Shown here piece after piece: positions 18,109 through 27,365 of a stretch of DNA of 64,000 nt; position 1 is the stretch's first letter; every line of letters begins with the position of its first letter. A program made the translations under genes and the position numbers. The stretch lies in the NCBI RefSeq assembly GCF_003111625.1, contig NZ_MZGS01000019.1, positions 27,455 to 91,454 on the forward strand. The letters are read 5' to 3'. The notes beneath the pieces were generated by a model. The model searched no databases and was not told the DNA's origin. It was given only the letters and a program-made list of their open reading frames with translations. This DNA comes from Methanobrevibacter thaueri (GTDB taxonomy: Archaea > Methanobacteriota > Methanobacteria > Methanobacteriales > Methanobacteriaceae).

Positions 18109-19311
18109 TTAAATATCGTAAATATTAACTGCATTTGGTTTGAATTCGTCTTTCTTTTTATCATAGCCTTCTTCAATGTAGAAGGAAACCTTAACTCCTT
18201 CACGGTATTTGTTTGGATCTCCTTTGAATTCAAATCCGTTGAAGAAATAGGAGTGTCCTGACTCATCCTTGACAAATCCTGTTTTTCCGTGAGGGAATAT
18301 TCTTGAAATGACTCCAAAGGTTGGTTGCTGATTTTTGAATTTCAATTCTTTCCAATAGCTTTTGAGTTCCCTTTCAATTTTCCAGTACTCGGTGTTTTCG
18401 GTGTCCAAACCGGCATTTGCTATTTCCTCTTCCAGACCTTCGTCAATGTTCCATTCGTTATGCAGTCTTATGGAATAAATCAGGTAGGAATGTTTTAGTG
18501 CAATTTCAGGGTCATCATCTTCAAGCAGGTCCTCAAGCAAGGAATACAGTTTGATTTTCTTGTCAATGTCTCCACGGTTTAATGCGGCTGATGCGGCATA
18601 TTCCAGTGATTTTTCCTCCTCGCCCATGAAGAAGTAGTTTTCAGCAATCTCCCATTGGATGTACCAGTCCTTTTTGAACCTGTAGATGTCGTTTAGGTAT
18701 TTGATGGCCTCCTCATATTCGCCCAATTCCCTGCATGACCTTGCGATTCTCCATTTAAACCAGATGTCACCGTTGTTTGTGAATTGGTCCAATTCTTCCA
18801 ATGCCTTTTTGGAAACGCTTAGGCATTCATCATAGTCTTCAACTTCCTGATATGATTTTGAAAGCCAATTGTAGTACTTTTCCTTATTGGATGCAAGTTT
18901 CACTTCCCTTCCGTCATCAGTGGTGAAAGTGGAGGTTTTTTTGCTCAAATAATCAGGATTTAATTTTTCTGACCAGATAATGATGTTTTCATAGTCCTTA
19001 TTCTTGTACAGGTAATCAAGAAGCTTCATCATTGACATTGTGTATGCGCAAACCCCGTCCTTTTCGGAGTGGTCTTCCTGAGGCACAAGTTGTGTTATCA
19101 AATCCACAGCTTCAAATAGCTCTGTTTCATCTTCCGGCTTTTTCACGTGAAGCTGATAAAGTGCCCAGCTGTAGAATCTTTTGTCCCATATTGTGAAGGC
19201 TTCAGGATGCTCAATGTAGATGGATTCGTAAATGTCTTTGGCATCCTCATATTTTTTACTTTGATAATTCTTTTTTGCTTGATCCAAGTCTTTTTTAATG
19301 TTTTCACTCAT
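18109..19311 (-). CDS. TPR-repeat protein with C-terminal cold-shock/OB-like domain
   Basis: 400 residues from the ATG at 19311, chosen because GGTGATT precedes it. Residues 1-330 contain several tetratricopeptide-like helical pairs ('KNYQSKKYEDAKDIYESIY', 'ALEELDQFTNNGDIWFKWRIAR', 'ENYFFMGEEEKSLEYAASAAL'). The last 65 residues resemble a cold-shock/OB fold: 'GVISRIFPHGKTGFVKDESG', 'SYFFNGFEFKG', 'GVKVSFYIEEG'. The fusion suggests an RNA- or nucleic-acid-associated scaffold. Function unknown. Confidence 0.65.
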   Translation of the reverse strand: MSENIKKDLDQAKKNYQSKKYEDAKDIYESIYIEHPEAFTIWDKRFYSWALYQLHVKKPEDETELFEAVDLITQLVPQEDHSEKDGVCAYTMSMMKLLDYLYKNKDYENIIIWSEKLNPDYLSKKTSTFTTDDGREVKLASNKEKYYNWLSKSYQEVEDYDECLSVSKKALEELDQFTNNGDIWFKWRIARSCRELGEYEEAIKYLNDIYRFKKDWYIQWEIAENYFFMGEEEKSLEYAASAALNRGDIDKKIKLYSLLEDLLEDDDPEIALKHSYLIYSIRLHNEWNIDEGLEEEIANAGLDTENTEYWKIERELKSYWKELKFKNQQPTFGVISRIFPHGKTGFVKDESGHSYFFNGFEFKGDPNKYREGVKVSFYIEEGYDKKKDEFKPNAVNIYDI

Positions 19312-19380
19312 TCGAATCACCACAAAAGGTCATATGTGTATAAATTGTTATAAGACTTATTTAAACATTGATATTTTATT

Positions 19381-19944
19381 TTAAATGTCATTTTCAATTT
19401 TTTTAACAACCCTTGCAGGAACGCCCACCGCTAGTGAATTGTCCGGAATGTCCTTTGTCACGACCGCTCCGGCCCCTACGACAACATTGTTCCCGATTGT
19501 GACTCCAGGCAGCACTGTAACGTTGGCCCCCAGCCAAACGTCATTGCCGATTCTGACTTCACCTCCCTGCGCCAGATGCTTTCGCCTGCCTTTGGGGGAC
19601 AGGGGATGGCCGACTGCGGTTATGGTTGTGTTCGGACCAATCATGACGTTATCCCCAATGCACACCTTGTTGATGTCCAGAATTGTCAGGTTGAAGTTTC
19701 CTGTGAAATTGTTTCCAATGTGTATGTTCTTTCCATTATCAAAGCAGAATCGCTTTGCAATCCATACCTTTTCGCCCACCGAACCTAAAATCTCACAAAG
19801 AACCTCATGCTGTTTGTCCAAATCATCCTCCGGAAGTGAATTGAAGATGTTTGCATTCTCAATGGCATGCAGTTTCATCATGGATATGTCTTCGTCATCA
19901 TAACAGTATTCCAGTCCCGCTTGCATTTTCTCAATTTCTTTCAT
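19381..19944 (-). CDS. Maltose/galactoside-type O-acetyltransferase (hexapeptide repeat)
   Basis: 187 residues. A Maa/LacA-type N-terminal helix ('MQAGLEYCYDDEDISMMKLHA') is followed by left-handed beta-helix hexapeptides: 'IGNNFTGNFNLTILDINKVCIGDNVMIGPN', then 'VRIGNDVWLGANVTVLPGVTIGNN'. The catalytic His lies in 'TAVGHPLS'. It transfers acetyl from acetyl-CoA to a sugar or related acceptor, which the sequence does not identify. No operon partner is evident. Confidence 0.85.
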   Translation of the reverse strand: MKEIEKMQAGLEYCYDDEDISMMKLHAIENANIFNSLPEDDLDKQHEVLCEILGSVGEKVWIAKRFCFDNGKNIHIGNNFTGNFNLTILDINKVCIGDNVMIGPNTTITAVGHPLSPKGRRKHLAQGGEVRIGNDVWLGANVTVLPGVTIGNNVVVGAGAVVTKDIPDNSLAVGVPARVVKKIENDI

Positions 19945-20007
19945 GGTAATGTTTATATATTCAGTAAATAATAAAATGATATGAAAAAATAGTAAGGGTT
20001 GATTAAC

Positions 20008-20808
20008 ATGTTAGGCTTAAACAACAACCAATATGATGAAAATGTTAAAAATCCTCCAAGTGAGGATTCATATCCTATGGTGTCCATTTTGTTTTCAAAC
20101 GATAACAATTTAGGGGTAAAGGCGTTATCCCTCACTGTTCTTGATTTAATCAACAAAGACCAAATCAAATGTGACATTGATTTAGATGAATCCCATGAAG
20201 TGGGCAAAAAATTGACTCCGCATGATATGGAGGTCATGAAGCAGATAACTCTTAGAATATCAAATAAGGGAGAGTTAAAAACTTCAGAAACATTGGCCCT
20301 CAAGCTGCTTAAGAACATGAACAAAAATAAAAAGTTCAACTTGAAGGCAATGGCGAAGCAAAGCAACAACACTTCAGTTGCCAACAAGTTCGAAAAGGAT
20401 TTCAATGACTTTGTCGAAGCCGTTAAAAACGAAAATGGATTTGACGGTAAAAATTATGGAGATATCCTGGAAAACGCTAAATTGACAAGCAAAGGAAAGG
20501 AAATCAAGAAAGAATGGAAGGCTTTCCAGACTTATCTCAAGTCAAAAGAATTAACTGAAAAATACCCTCCGGAATCTGCATCTGAAAATTCAGCACAGAT
20601 CTTATATGCTTCCTGCTTCGGCATTGAAAGGGAAGCACTGAAAATACGTGAAAACAACACTACATTAACAGATCTCATTGACAAGGATGGATATAAGCTA
20701 TTGAACATTATCTTCAATAATGCATTGCTGAATGTGAGCGAAAAACGTAGAGGGGATGGAATATTCTATGGTGTCAATGATAAGTACACCATTCCTGGTG
20801 GAGGATAG
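20008..20808 (+). CDS. Soluble DUF2207 C-terminal-domain-like protein
   Basis: 266 residues from the ATG at 20008 (a TTG at 19999 is also possible). Residues 150-210 contain 'LTSKGKEIKKEWKAFQTYL' followed by 'YPPESASENSAQILYASCFGI', which resembles the cytoplasmic C-terminal module of DUF2207 membrane proteins. The signal peptide, beta domain and membrane helices normally found in DUF2207 are missing. It ends in IPGGG. Function unknown; the family assignment is from memory of its motif. Confidence 0.5.
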   Translation: MLGLNNNQYDENVKNPPSEDSYPMVSILFSNDNNLGVKALSLTVLDLINKDQIKCDIDLDESHEVGKKLTPHDMEVMKQITLRISNKGELKTSETLALKLLKNMNKNKKFNLKAMAKQSNNTSVANKFEKDFNDFVEAVKNENGFDGKNYGDILENAKLTSKGKEIKKEWKAFQTYLKSKELTEKYPPESASENSAQILYASCFGIEREALKIRENNTTLTDLIDKDGYKLLNIIFNNALLNVSEKRRGDGIFYGVNDKYTIPGGG

Positions 20809-20846
20809 TCCTGCACTTTGAAATTGATTTTAAAAAAATAAAAAAA

Positions 20847-20872
20847 GAAAGTTAAATTATTTTTTAACTTTC
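20847..20872. terminator. Bidirectional hairpin between convergent genes
   Basis: GAAAGTTAAA (20847-20856) pairs with TTTAACTTTC (20863-20872), flanked by A- and T-rich tracts. It overlaps the stop of the adhesin gene and lies 39 bases past the 20808 stop, so it can terminate both. Confidence 0.65.
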
Positions 20873-23800
20873 ACACTTTTTTTAACAGTATTTTTGAGAT
20901 AGGTCACTTGATATTTGACTTTTTTGCCAACTTTGAGCTTTTTAAGTGCTGATTTTTTAATGGTTACTTTTGCAATTCCTTTTTTATTGGTTTTTGCCTT
21001 GTATGTTTTACCATTGAATTTGAATGTTAATTTTTTGCCTTTAATAGGTTTTTTTCCTTTCAAAGTGGCTTTTATGACCAGTTTCTTAGCGGATTTTTTA
21101 ACTTTAACCTTTGAGAGTTTTAAAGATTGTTTTACTTTAACTGTGTGTTTGATGGTTTGGCCAGCATAAGTTGCGGTTAATGCGTAATTTCCCGGCTTTA
21201 CAGTATTAGGTATGCTTAGTTTTGCATAACCTTTGCTGTCTGTTTTCACCTTGTATGTTTTTTTGTTTAATTTGATAACAACAATTTGGTTTGCACTAGC
21301 CGGATTTCCGTAATTATCAAATACACGAACTTTAAAGGTTGATTTGTCGCCATAGAACATGTTCACATTTGAATCTTCGCTGAATCTTGAAACAACAGTG
21401 ATTGTGGTTACAGACTCTTCGAGTGTTTCAGGATTTTTCAGAATCAAGGTGTGTTTTCCAATTGACAGGTCATGTAATACAAAGTGTAGAGTTCCATCAT
21501 TGTTGTCAATAGGAATTATGGCGGTTTCTTTGTCTAACATGATTGTTACTTCGCAGTCGAATAATTCAACACCGTTTTCATCATAAAATACTGGATCAAG
21601 TTTTAAATTGGTATTGTATCCGATTTTAATTTCTTCAGGAATCTCGATGGTGTTCATTATTTCGAATCCTTCGATAATGTCTCCATCATCATAGGAAGTA
21701 ATGAGGCTATAGTTTCCAGGGTCTAATGTTAAACCGAATGATGCTTTACCGCCAGTGACGATTGCAGAACCTAACTGTTCATTTCCTTTATAAAGACTAA
21801 TTGTTTTTCCTTCAGCAGTTGAGTAAACTGTCAGATTTTTGTCTTTTGAATAGTATTGGGATTTACTTTCTCCAGGATTTGGATTTGCAACGGTGTATAC
21901 CTTGATACAGGCTGCCTTGTTTATTTTTCCTAAGTCCTCATGAGTGTTGTCAGAGTAGTATGCAATTGTTTTTCCGCTTTCAAAATGAAGTCTTGTTCCT
22001 TCAATCAGTGGGATTGCTTTTGCTTCTATTCCAACTGAAAACTTATGGCCTGAATTAACTGCAATTTGTTTGGCCAATTTGATTGTTTCAAATCCACCAT
22101 GAGTTGATTTTCCGGTTTGTGTGTAGACTACCGCATCGTCAACATACACTTTTATTGTATATGATTCGCCCGCTTTTTCAAAGTAGGTTCCAACAGCTTT
22201 TATTAGTTCATTGCCGATAGCCTCATAGCTATTGACGAAATTAATGATATTTCCTCCATCGATGAAGAATCTGTTAGATCTTCCAATATCATATTGATAT
22301 ACGGTGGTGTAGTTTTCGGTATTGTTTATAATGTAAGCGACAGAGTTGGAGGTCATTGCAAAGGTAGTGTCATAGTATGATACGTAGAAGTATCCGTTTT
22401 CACCCCAGTTGCTTCCCCAACTGTTTTTACAAATCCATGCTCCATCTCCTTTTGGTTTTATTTTGAAATTATCCCTTGAATAATTGTCATCCCATCCAAC
22501 CAATGTTACGAAGTGGTTTCCATATCCATTGCCGTTGTAGTATTGTGCATGGGTCTCAGGATTGTAATAGTTATTATTTGCAGAAGCGCCGTACAGGTGA
22601 ACTGTTATTCCTCCGTAGTTTATTAAAGCTTCCTTAAATTTAGCGTTATCCAAAGCGCTCTCACGTTTTGGTATGATTAATGCATCCTGGATGTGATAGG
22701 ATGCTCCAGGTGAAAATGAGGCAACGCTTATTTTTCCAAGTTCATCATAGCTGTCCAATTCACTTGAGAGGACCCCTAACCATGAAAGGAATATGCCCAT
22801 TCCTGAGGTGGAATATCCTCCCTCGGTTATAACTTCAGTACCATATTCACTGTAACGTGTTGCAGAACCTTGGATGTTGTTTTCAGATATGTCAAGCAAT
22901 ATTCCGGTTGCTTTTAAGAATGCGGATTCAAGTGCGCCGGTAGCACCGAATGCCCAACATGCACCATTGTTTCCTTGGTCTTTAACAACTCCTGCCAGGC
23001 TTATGCCGTTTACCTTGTAGTCACGCAAGTCAAATCTGGAACTGCTTGCGGTTGCATTTGTGATGATTGTTGGGTTTAGAATAATCTGTTTGCCTTCATA
23101 ACTGACTATGGTGTTAGAGATTTTCTGGTCCAATAAGGTTTTTCCGCCATTAAAATTATTGTTTTTCAAAGTGGAACCTGCCTTGTCAAAAAGGCTGACT
23201 ATAGTTTCCTTTTCTCCCATTGAAAATTGTGAATTTTTTATTTCGTATTTGGTGTCATGCAGATAAATTGCTTCGCCGAAAGTGCCTGCATGATTGTACA
23301 TGAAGCTGCATTGGGTTATCCTGCTGTTGCTGTCGTCAATGTACAATGCGCCACCGTATAAGTATTTGGCGGTGTTTTTGTTGAATTTACAGTTACCAAT
23401 CAACGGTATCGCATCTGAGATGTATACTGCCCCTCCGGTATATTCTGCGGTATTGTTTGTGAAGTTGCTTTCAATCAGATTCAATTTTCCGCCTAATTGA
23501 AGGTATGCCCCTCCGAAGTTTGAAGAGCAGTTTTCAAATAATGTTTTGGATACGGTGGATGAGCAGTTTACAGTGGCTTCATATTCCTTGCCCATGAGGC
23601 CGGCATTAATGTCTACATAAACGGCTCCGGCATCCTTGGATGATGAAACATTAATGAAGCTGCATCCGTCAATGGTCAGTGACTTAATTTCCTTAGTCCC
23701 AATGGCTCCTGCGGTTGCATTAGCAAATAGGTTGATGAATTTGGAATTCAAGACGGTGAGTTTGTTTCCTTCACTGTAGATTGCGGTGGCATATCTTGAG

Positions 23801-24480
23801 GTCAGGTTTGCAAAGACGGTATTTTTAATCACCATTTCTGACTGATATCCATAAATCAGACTCCAGTGCACTGGCTTGCTGTTGATGAATGTTGAATTGT
23901 TCACCTCGACTATGCATAATGTAGTGAAGATTGAAGCCCCGTTTTTAGCATAATTATTTATGAATTTATCATGATTGCTGTAATAGTTACTTTGACGGGC
24001 ATATATGGCTGCTCCCTCATCATTATCATGATTGTTTTCAAAGGTCACGTTATTGGTGTGCACTATACAGTTATTAAGTATAATTGAAGAGCTGTTGGCA
24101 TTAATAATCTTTAAATTATTGATAGTAATTTTACCGTTAGAAAATTTAAATACGGAAGCTTTATTGTCTGCATCAATTATGTGGTTATTACCATTGATGA
24201 GGTATTCGCTATTATTGAAATTGAAATTTATTCCTTCTTTATAATTCCCATCTGTTGTGCTATTGAATTTATAATCTGAGTTGATATTTAACTCATTATC
24301 GCTGGCTTGAATAGCATTAAATAAGTCTGCATAAGACCCGGTAGGTCCATCTGCAGAGATTACTTCAGAATCAGTGGTTTCCAAAGTGTGGTCAGTATTA
24401 TTAATATCTTCTGCGCTGACCGCACTGATACTTATTATCAGGAATATCAGTGCAGTTATCAGAAATATTTTCTTGTTTAA
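20857..24480 (-). CDS. Secreted adhesin-like protein: beta-helix, papain-family peptidase, Ig-like repeats
   Basis: About 1207 residues counted from the codon at 24478-24480. Order: signal peptide (NKKIFLITALIFLIISIS, cleavage after AVSA); a right-handed parallel beta-helix of about 380 residues with repeats such as 'FINNYAKNGASIF' and 'GGAVYISDA'; a papain (C1) domain with Q502, C508, H656 and N686 in 'KDQGNNGACWAFG', 'NHFVTLVGW' and 'CKNSWGSNW'; then a beta-rich region and Ig-like repeats ending in Lys-rich sequence. It is likely cell-surface and may cleave proteins. The start codon is non-canonical: the AAGGAGG site is intact, but the expected TTG reads TTA, with in-frame ATT codons just before it. 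Confidence 0.85.
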   Translation of the reverse strand, partial: LNKKIFLITALIFLIISISAVSAEDINNTDHTLETTDSEVISADGPTGSYADLFNAIQASDNELNINSDYKFNSTTDGNYKEGINFNFNNSEYLINGNNHIIDADNKASVFKFSNGKITINNLKIINANSSSIILNNCIVHTNNVTFENNHDNDEGAAIYARQSNYYSNHDKFINNYAKNGASIFTTLCIVEVNNSTFINSKPVHWSLIYGYQSEMVIKNTVFANLTSRYATAIYSEGNKLTVLNSKFINLFANATAGAIGTKEIKSLTIDGCSFINVSSSKDAGAVYVDINAGLMGKEYEATVNCSSTVSKTLFENCSSNFGGAYLQLGGKLNLIESNFTNNTAEYTGGAVYISDAIPLIGNCKFNKNTAKYLYGGALYIDDSNSRITQCSFMYNHAGTFGEAIYLHDTKYEIKNSQFSMGEKETIVSLFDKAGSTLKNNNFNGGKTLLDQKISNTIVSYEGKQIILNPTIITNATASSSRFDLRDYKVNGISLAGVVKDQGNNGACWAFGATGALESAFLKATGILLDISENNIQGSATRYSEYGTEVITEGGYSTSGMGIFLSWLGVLSSELDSYDELGKISVASFSPGASYHIQDALIIPKRESALDNAKFKEALINYGGITVHLYGASANNNYYNPETHAQYYNGNGYGNHFVTLVGWDDNYSRDNFKIKPKGDGAWICKNSWGSNWGENGYFYVSYYDTTFAMTSNSVAYIINNTENYTTVYQYDIGRSNRFFIDGGNIINFVNSYEAIGNELIKAVGTYFEKAGESYTIKVYVDDAVVYTQTGKSTHGGFETIKLAKQIAVNSGHKFSVGIEAKAIPLIEGTRLHFESGKTIAYYSDNTHEDLGKINKAACIKVYTVANPNPGESKSQYYSKDKNLTVYSTAEGKTISLYKGNEQLGSAIVTGGKASFGLTLDPGNYSLITSYDDGDIIEGFEIMNTIEIPEEIKIGYNTNLKLDPVFYDENGVELFDCEVTIMLDKETAIIPIDNNDGTLHFVLHDLSIGKHTLILKNPETLEESVTTITVVSRFSEDSNVNMFYGDKSTFKVRVFDNYGNPASANQIVVIKLNKKTYKVKTDSKGYAKLSIPNTVKPGNYALTATYAGQTIKHTVKVKQSLKLSKVKVKKSAKKLVIKATLKGKKPIKGKKLTFKFNGKTYKAKTNKKGIAKVTIKKSALKKLKVGKKVKYQVTYLKNTVKKSVKVKK

Positions 24481-24489
24481 AATAATCTT

Positions 24490-24497
24490 TCCTCCTT
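24490..24497 (-). promoter_or_regulatory. Strong ribosome binding site of the papain-domain adhesin
   Basis: On the minus strand this reads AAGGAGGA. It shows that translation begins upstream of the TTG at 24384, in front of the signal peptide. Candidate starts downstream of it are ATT (24486), ATT (24483) and TTA (24480), none standard. Confidence 0.7.
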
Positions 24498-24626
24498 TAT
24501 TGTTTAACAGTAATATTTATGTTCCAAATAATTTTTAAAATTATGTTTTTTTGGAAAAAATGTTGCAGGGGGTCATGATTAAATAAATGTAAAAGTTTAA
24601 TTACATCGATTCATATAGATTTTCAC

Positions 24627-25109
24627 ATGAACGTAAAATATTTTTTAATCATTGGTTTGGTTGTGGGAATGATGGCCTTAACTCCATTGTCCGCAGCCGA
24701 TGAGGACTATGGCATATTGGATGCAATGGATATCACTCCATTTGACGCAGATACAAATGTGACTATCGATGGAATTGATTTCAATGTTCCTAAAGGTTAT
24801 GGTGAACAGAAAGACCTCACAAAGGATAATGATTCCTATGATTTGGGATTCGGCGAAGTTACATTAAGCAATTATCAATACCTAAATGAGGATGGCGATT
24901 TGCTTAACATTCAGGTAATGTCCGTCAAGGATAAAAACTTCACTGATGATCAAATAACTCCTGAAGATGGGGAAGTTAAAAAGACCATCAACGGCAGGGA
25001 AGGATTCTACAGTGAAAATGATGGTGTTGCCATGTTCAGATATGCTCAAGATGGGAAAAGCATTCTGGTCGCCGGGGAATCTGACGTTGTTTCCAATGTG
25101 ATTATCTGA
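24627..25109 (+). CDS. Small secreted protein, unknown
   Basis: 160 residues with a clean signal peptide (MNVKYFLIIGLVVGMMALTP, cleavage near LSA-A). The mature part is acidic, with a beta-strand-like pattern ('DGIDFNVPKGYGEQKDL', 'GEVTLSNYQYLNEDGDLLNI', 'INGREGFYSENDG'). Similar short secreted proteins recur in Methanobrevibacter; role unknown. It diverges from the papain adhesin and ends in a hairpin terminator. Confidence 0.65.
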   Translation: MNVKYFLIIGLVVGMMALTPLSAADEDYGILDAMDITPFDADTNVTIDGIDFNVPKGYGEQKDLTKDNDSYDLGFGEVTLSNYQYLNEDGDLLNIQVMSVKDKNFTDDQITPEDGEVKKTINGREGFYSENDGVAMFRYAQDGKSILVAGESDVVSNVII

Positions 25110-25123
25110 TTAATGCAAGAATA

Positions 25124-25165
25124 AATGAAATTCACTTCATTAATTCTTTTTCTTTTTTTTATTTT
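25124..25165 (+). terminator. Hairpin and T-run after the secreted protein
   Basis: AATGAA (25124-25129) pairs with TTCATT (25136-25141), followed by a long pyrimidine/T tract to about 25165. Confidence 0.6.
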
Positions 25166-25279
25166 TCAAAACTCTTTTCAAAAGTTTCCAAAAAATTATA
25201 TTAATAATACAAAATAAACCTTAATATAGAAAAAATTGAGGGAAAATCGATAAGAATATTGTCTTTTCGATATGATAAA

Positions 25280-26602
25280 ATGAAGCTTAAGGTTAAAAAT
25301 ATTTCAAAAATAGGCGGGGTTGTCAAGGCACCGCCATCAAAAAGTTATTCACATAGGGCGGTTATTCTGGCCAGTTTGGCTAATGGAACATCTAAACTCT
25401 ATGATATGTTATATTCAGAAGACACATTATCATCAATTAGGGTATGCAAGGCTTTAGGTGCAAAGATAAAGAAAACTGATGATTACTTGGAAGTCGTTGG
25501 AACCGGAGGTAAACTGCATAATTCCTCTGAAGAACCGATAGACTTGGCAAATTCCGGAACTACATTAAGGTTAATGACCAGCATTTCCGCCTTAAGTGAC
25601 AATGAGGTCATATTGACCGGAGACGAATCCCTGCAGACCCGTCCAATGGGACTTCTTATGGACGCATTGATGCCTTTGGGGATTGAAACCGAATCACTTA
25701 ATGATAATGATAAGGCACCAATCCTAATTAAACCGGGATATGTCGGCGGTGAAACCAACATCTACGGCAATGTCAGTTCACAGTACATTTCATCAATCAT
25801 AATATCTTCACCGTTGTCCGATAAGGGCGTTACTTTATATGTGTTGCCCGAATTCAAGTCAAAGCCTTATGTAAACATGACATTGGATATCATGAAAAAA
25901 TTCGGCGTGAAATCCTTAAGGGGATATTATTTAAAGCATGAGTCCTGCGACAAGGAGCATCAAAGCTGTCGCATTGATGAGTTTAAGGTTAAAAAGCAGG
26001 ATTATGTTGCCTGCGATTATACTGTTGAGGGAGATTATTCCTCAGCATCTTATCTTTTGGCGTTAATAGCCATTAACGGTGGAAAGGCCAAGATCAAAAA
26101 TCTGTTCAGGGATTCCAAGCAAGGCGATAAATATATTTTGGACATCCTGCAAAAGATGGGTGCCACAATTATCCGTGGGGAGGATTATGTCGAAATAGCC
26201 TCCAATGGTGATTTGAAAGCCATTGACGTCAACCTGTCAAATGCGCCAGATTTACTGATTACCGTTGCGGTTCTGGCTGCAATGGCTGAAGGCACAACCC
26301 ACATCACTGGTGTTGCCCATGCGAGAGTTAAGGAAACCGACAGAATCGATACGACCTGCCGTGAATTGGAGAAACTGGGCTGTAAGCTAGTTGAACATGA
26401 AGATGGAATGAGCATTACAGGAGGCGTAAGCTCCGGTGTTGTCGATTCACATGGAGACCACAGACTGGCCATGGCATTCAGTCTAATAGGCCTTAAGCAT
26501 GACATTGAAATCACAAACGGCGAAGTCTTTGACGTGTCATTCCCGAATTTCATTGAGTCAATGGCAGAATTAGGATTTGAATTGGAGTTAGAAAATGAAT
26601 AA
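25280..26602 (+). CDS. aroA: 3-Phosphoshikimate 1-carboxyvinyltransferase (EPSP synthase)
   Basis: 440 residues from the ATG at 25280 ([10 protein letters not shown]); the longer TTG-start frame is less likely. It converts shikimate-3-P and PEP to EPSP. '[11 protein letters not shown]', '[11 protein letters not shown]', 'LQTRPMG', '[10 protein letters not shown]', 'RVKETDRI' and 'SHGDHRLAM' are the substrate and catalytic motifs. A short insertion near residue 220 contains '[11 protein letters not shown]', unusual for the family. Its last 8 bases overlap nth. Confidence 0.95.
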   Translation: MKLKVKNISKIGGVVKAPPSKSYSHRAVILASLANGTSKLYDMLYSEDTLSSIRVCKALGAKIKKTDDYLEVVGTGGKLHNSSEEPIDLANSGTTLRLMTSISALSDNEVILTGDESLQTRPMGLLMDALMPLGIETESLNDNDKAPILIKPGYVGGETNIYGNVSSQYISSIIISSPLSDKGVTLYVLPEFKSKPYVNMTLDIMKKFGVKSLRGYYLKHESCDKEHQSCRIDEFKVKKQDYVACDYTVEGDYSSASYLLALIAINGGKAKIKNLFRDSKQGDKYILDILQKMGATIIRGEDYVEIASNGDLKAIDVNLSNAPDLLITVAVLAAMAEGTTHITGVAHARVKETDRIDTTCRELEKLGCKLVEHEDGMSITGGVSSGVVDSHGDHRLAMAFSLIGLKHDIEITNGEVFDVSFPNFIESMAELGFELELENE

Positions 26603-27224
26603 GGAAGAGCGTGTAATCAAGTTGATTGAAGAGTTGGAAAGTGTGTTTACCATCAGGACATTCTTGGACCATGATCCATATAAGGTTTTAATCAGGACCA
26701 TTTTATCCCAAAGAACCCGTGATGAGAACACAGACCAGGCCACCAATAATTTATTCAGCAAATATCCTGACATTTATGCCGTTGTCGACGCTCCGATTGA
26801 TGACGTTAAGGAATTGATTAGGCCTGCGGGCTTTTATAATGTTAAGGCTGCCCGCATTCAGGAGGTTTCACAGATTCTGATTGACCAGTATGGGGGAGAG
26901 GTTCCTGATACCGTTGAGGAAATGGTCAAACTGCCTGGAGTTGGCCGTAAGACCGCAAACTGCGTAATGGTTTTTGCTTTTGAGCTTCCTGCAATTCCTG
27001 TTGACACTCATGTTCACAGAATCTCAAATCGTTTGGGTCTGGTGGATACCAAGAATCCGGAAGATACTGAGGTGGAATTGTGCAAGATTGCTCCTGAGGA
27101 ACTGTGGATTAAATTGAACGACTTGATGGTTCAGTTTGGTCAAAACATCTGCAAACCGATTGGCCCTCAGTGTGAGATTTGTCCATGCACTGACATTTGC
27201 GATTACTTTAACGACAATATCTAA
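26595..27224 (+). CDS. nth: Endonuclease III (DNA glycosylase/AP lyase)
   Basis: 209 residues. The helix-hairpin-helix 'LPGVGRKTA' carries catalytic K119, followed by D137 in 'VDTHVHR'. The [4Fe-4S] ligands C186, C193, C196 and C202 have the standard C-x6-C-x2-C-x5-C spacing. It removes oxidised pyrimidines in base-excision repair. Its ATG lies inside the end of aroA, so the two are translationally coupled. Confidence 0.95.
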   Translation: MNKEERVIKLIEELESVFTIRTFLDHDPYKVLIRTILSQRTRDENTDQATNNLFSKYPDIYAVVDAPIDDVKELIRPAGFYNVKAARIQEVSQILIDQYGGEVPDTVEEMVKLPGVGRKTANCVMVFAFELPAIPVDTHVHRISNRLGLVDTKNPEDTEVELCKIAPEELWIKLNDLMVQFGQNICKPIGPQCEICPCTDICDYFNDNI

Positions 27225-27272
27225 TTATTTTTTTAGTCATACCAAAACATTTATAAAGTAAAACAATGTTAT

Positions 27273-27302
27273 ATAACAATAGTTATTATAACGAATGTTA
27301 TA
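27273..27302. promoter_or_regulatory. Tandem ATAAC-N4-GTTAT operators of cysK
   Basis: Two perfect palindromes: ATAAC-AATA-GTTAT (27273-27286) and TATAAC-GAAT-GTTATA (27287-27302), centres 15 bp apart. A degenerate half-site (GTTAT, 27268-27272) precedes them. They lie just downstream of a TATA element (CATTTATAAAG, about 27249-27259), over the expected transcription start. Confidence 0.6.
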
Positions 27303-27365
27303 TTAACTTTTAAAGTAACCCTTTTAATATGCCTAAAATATAATTAATTAGTAGGAGAAAAAATC

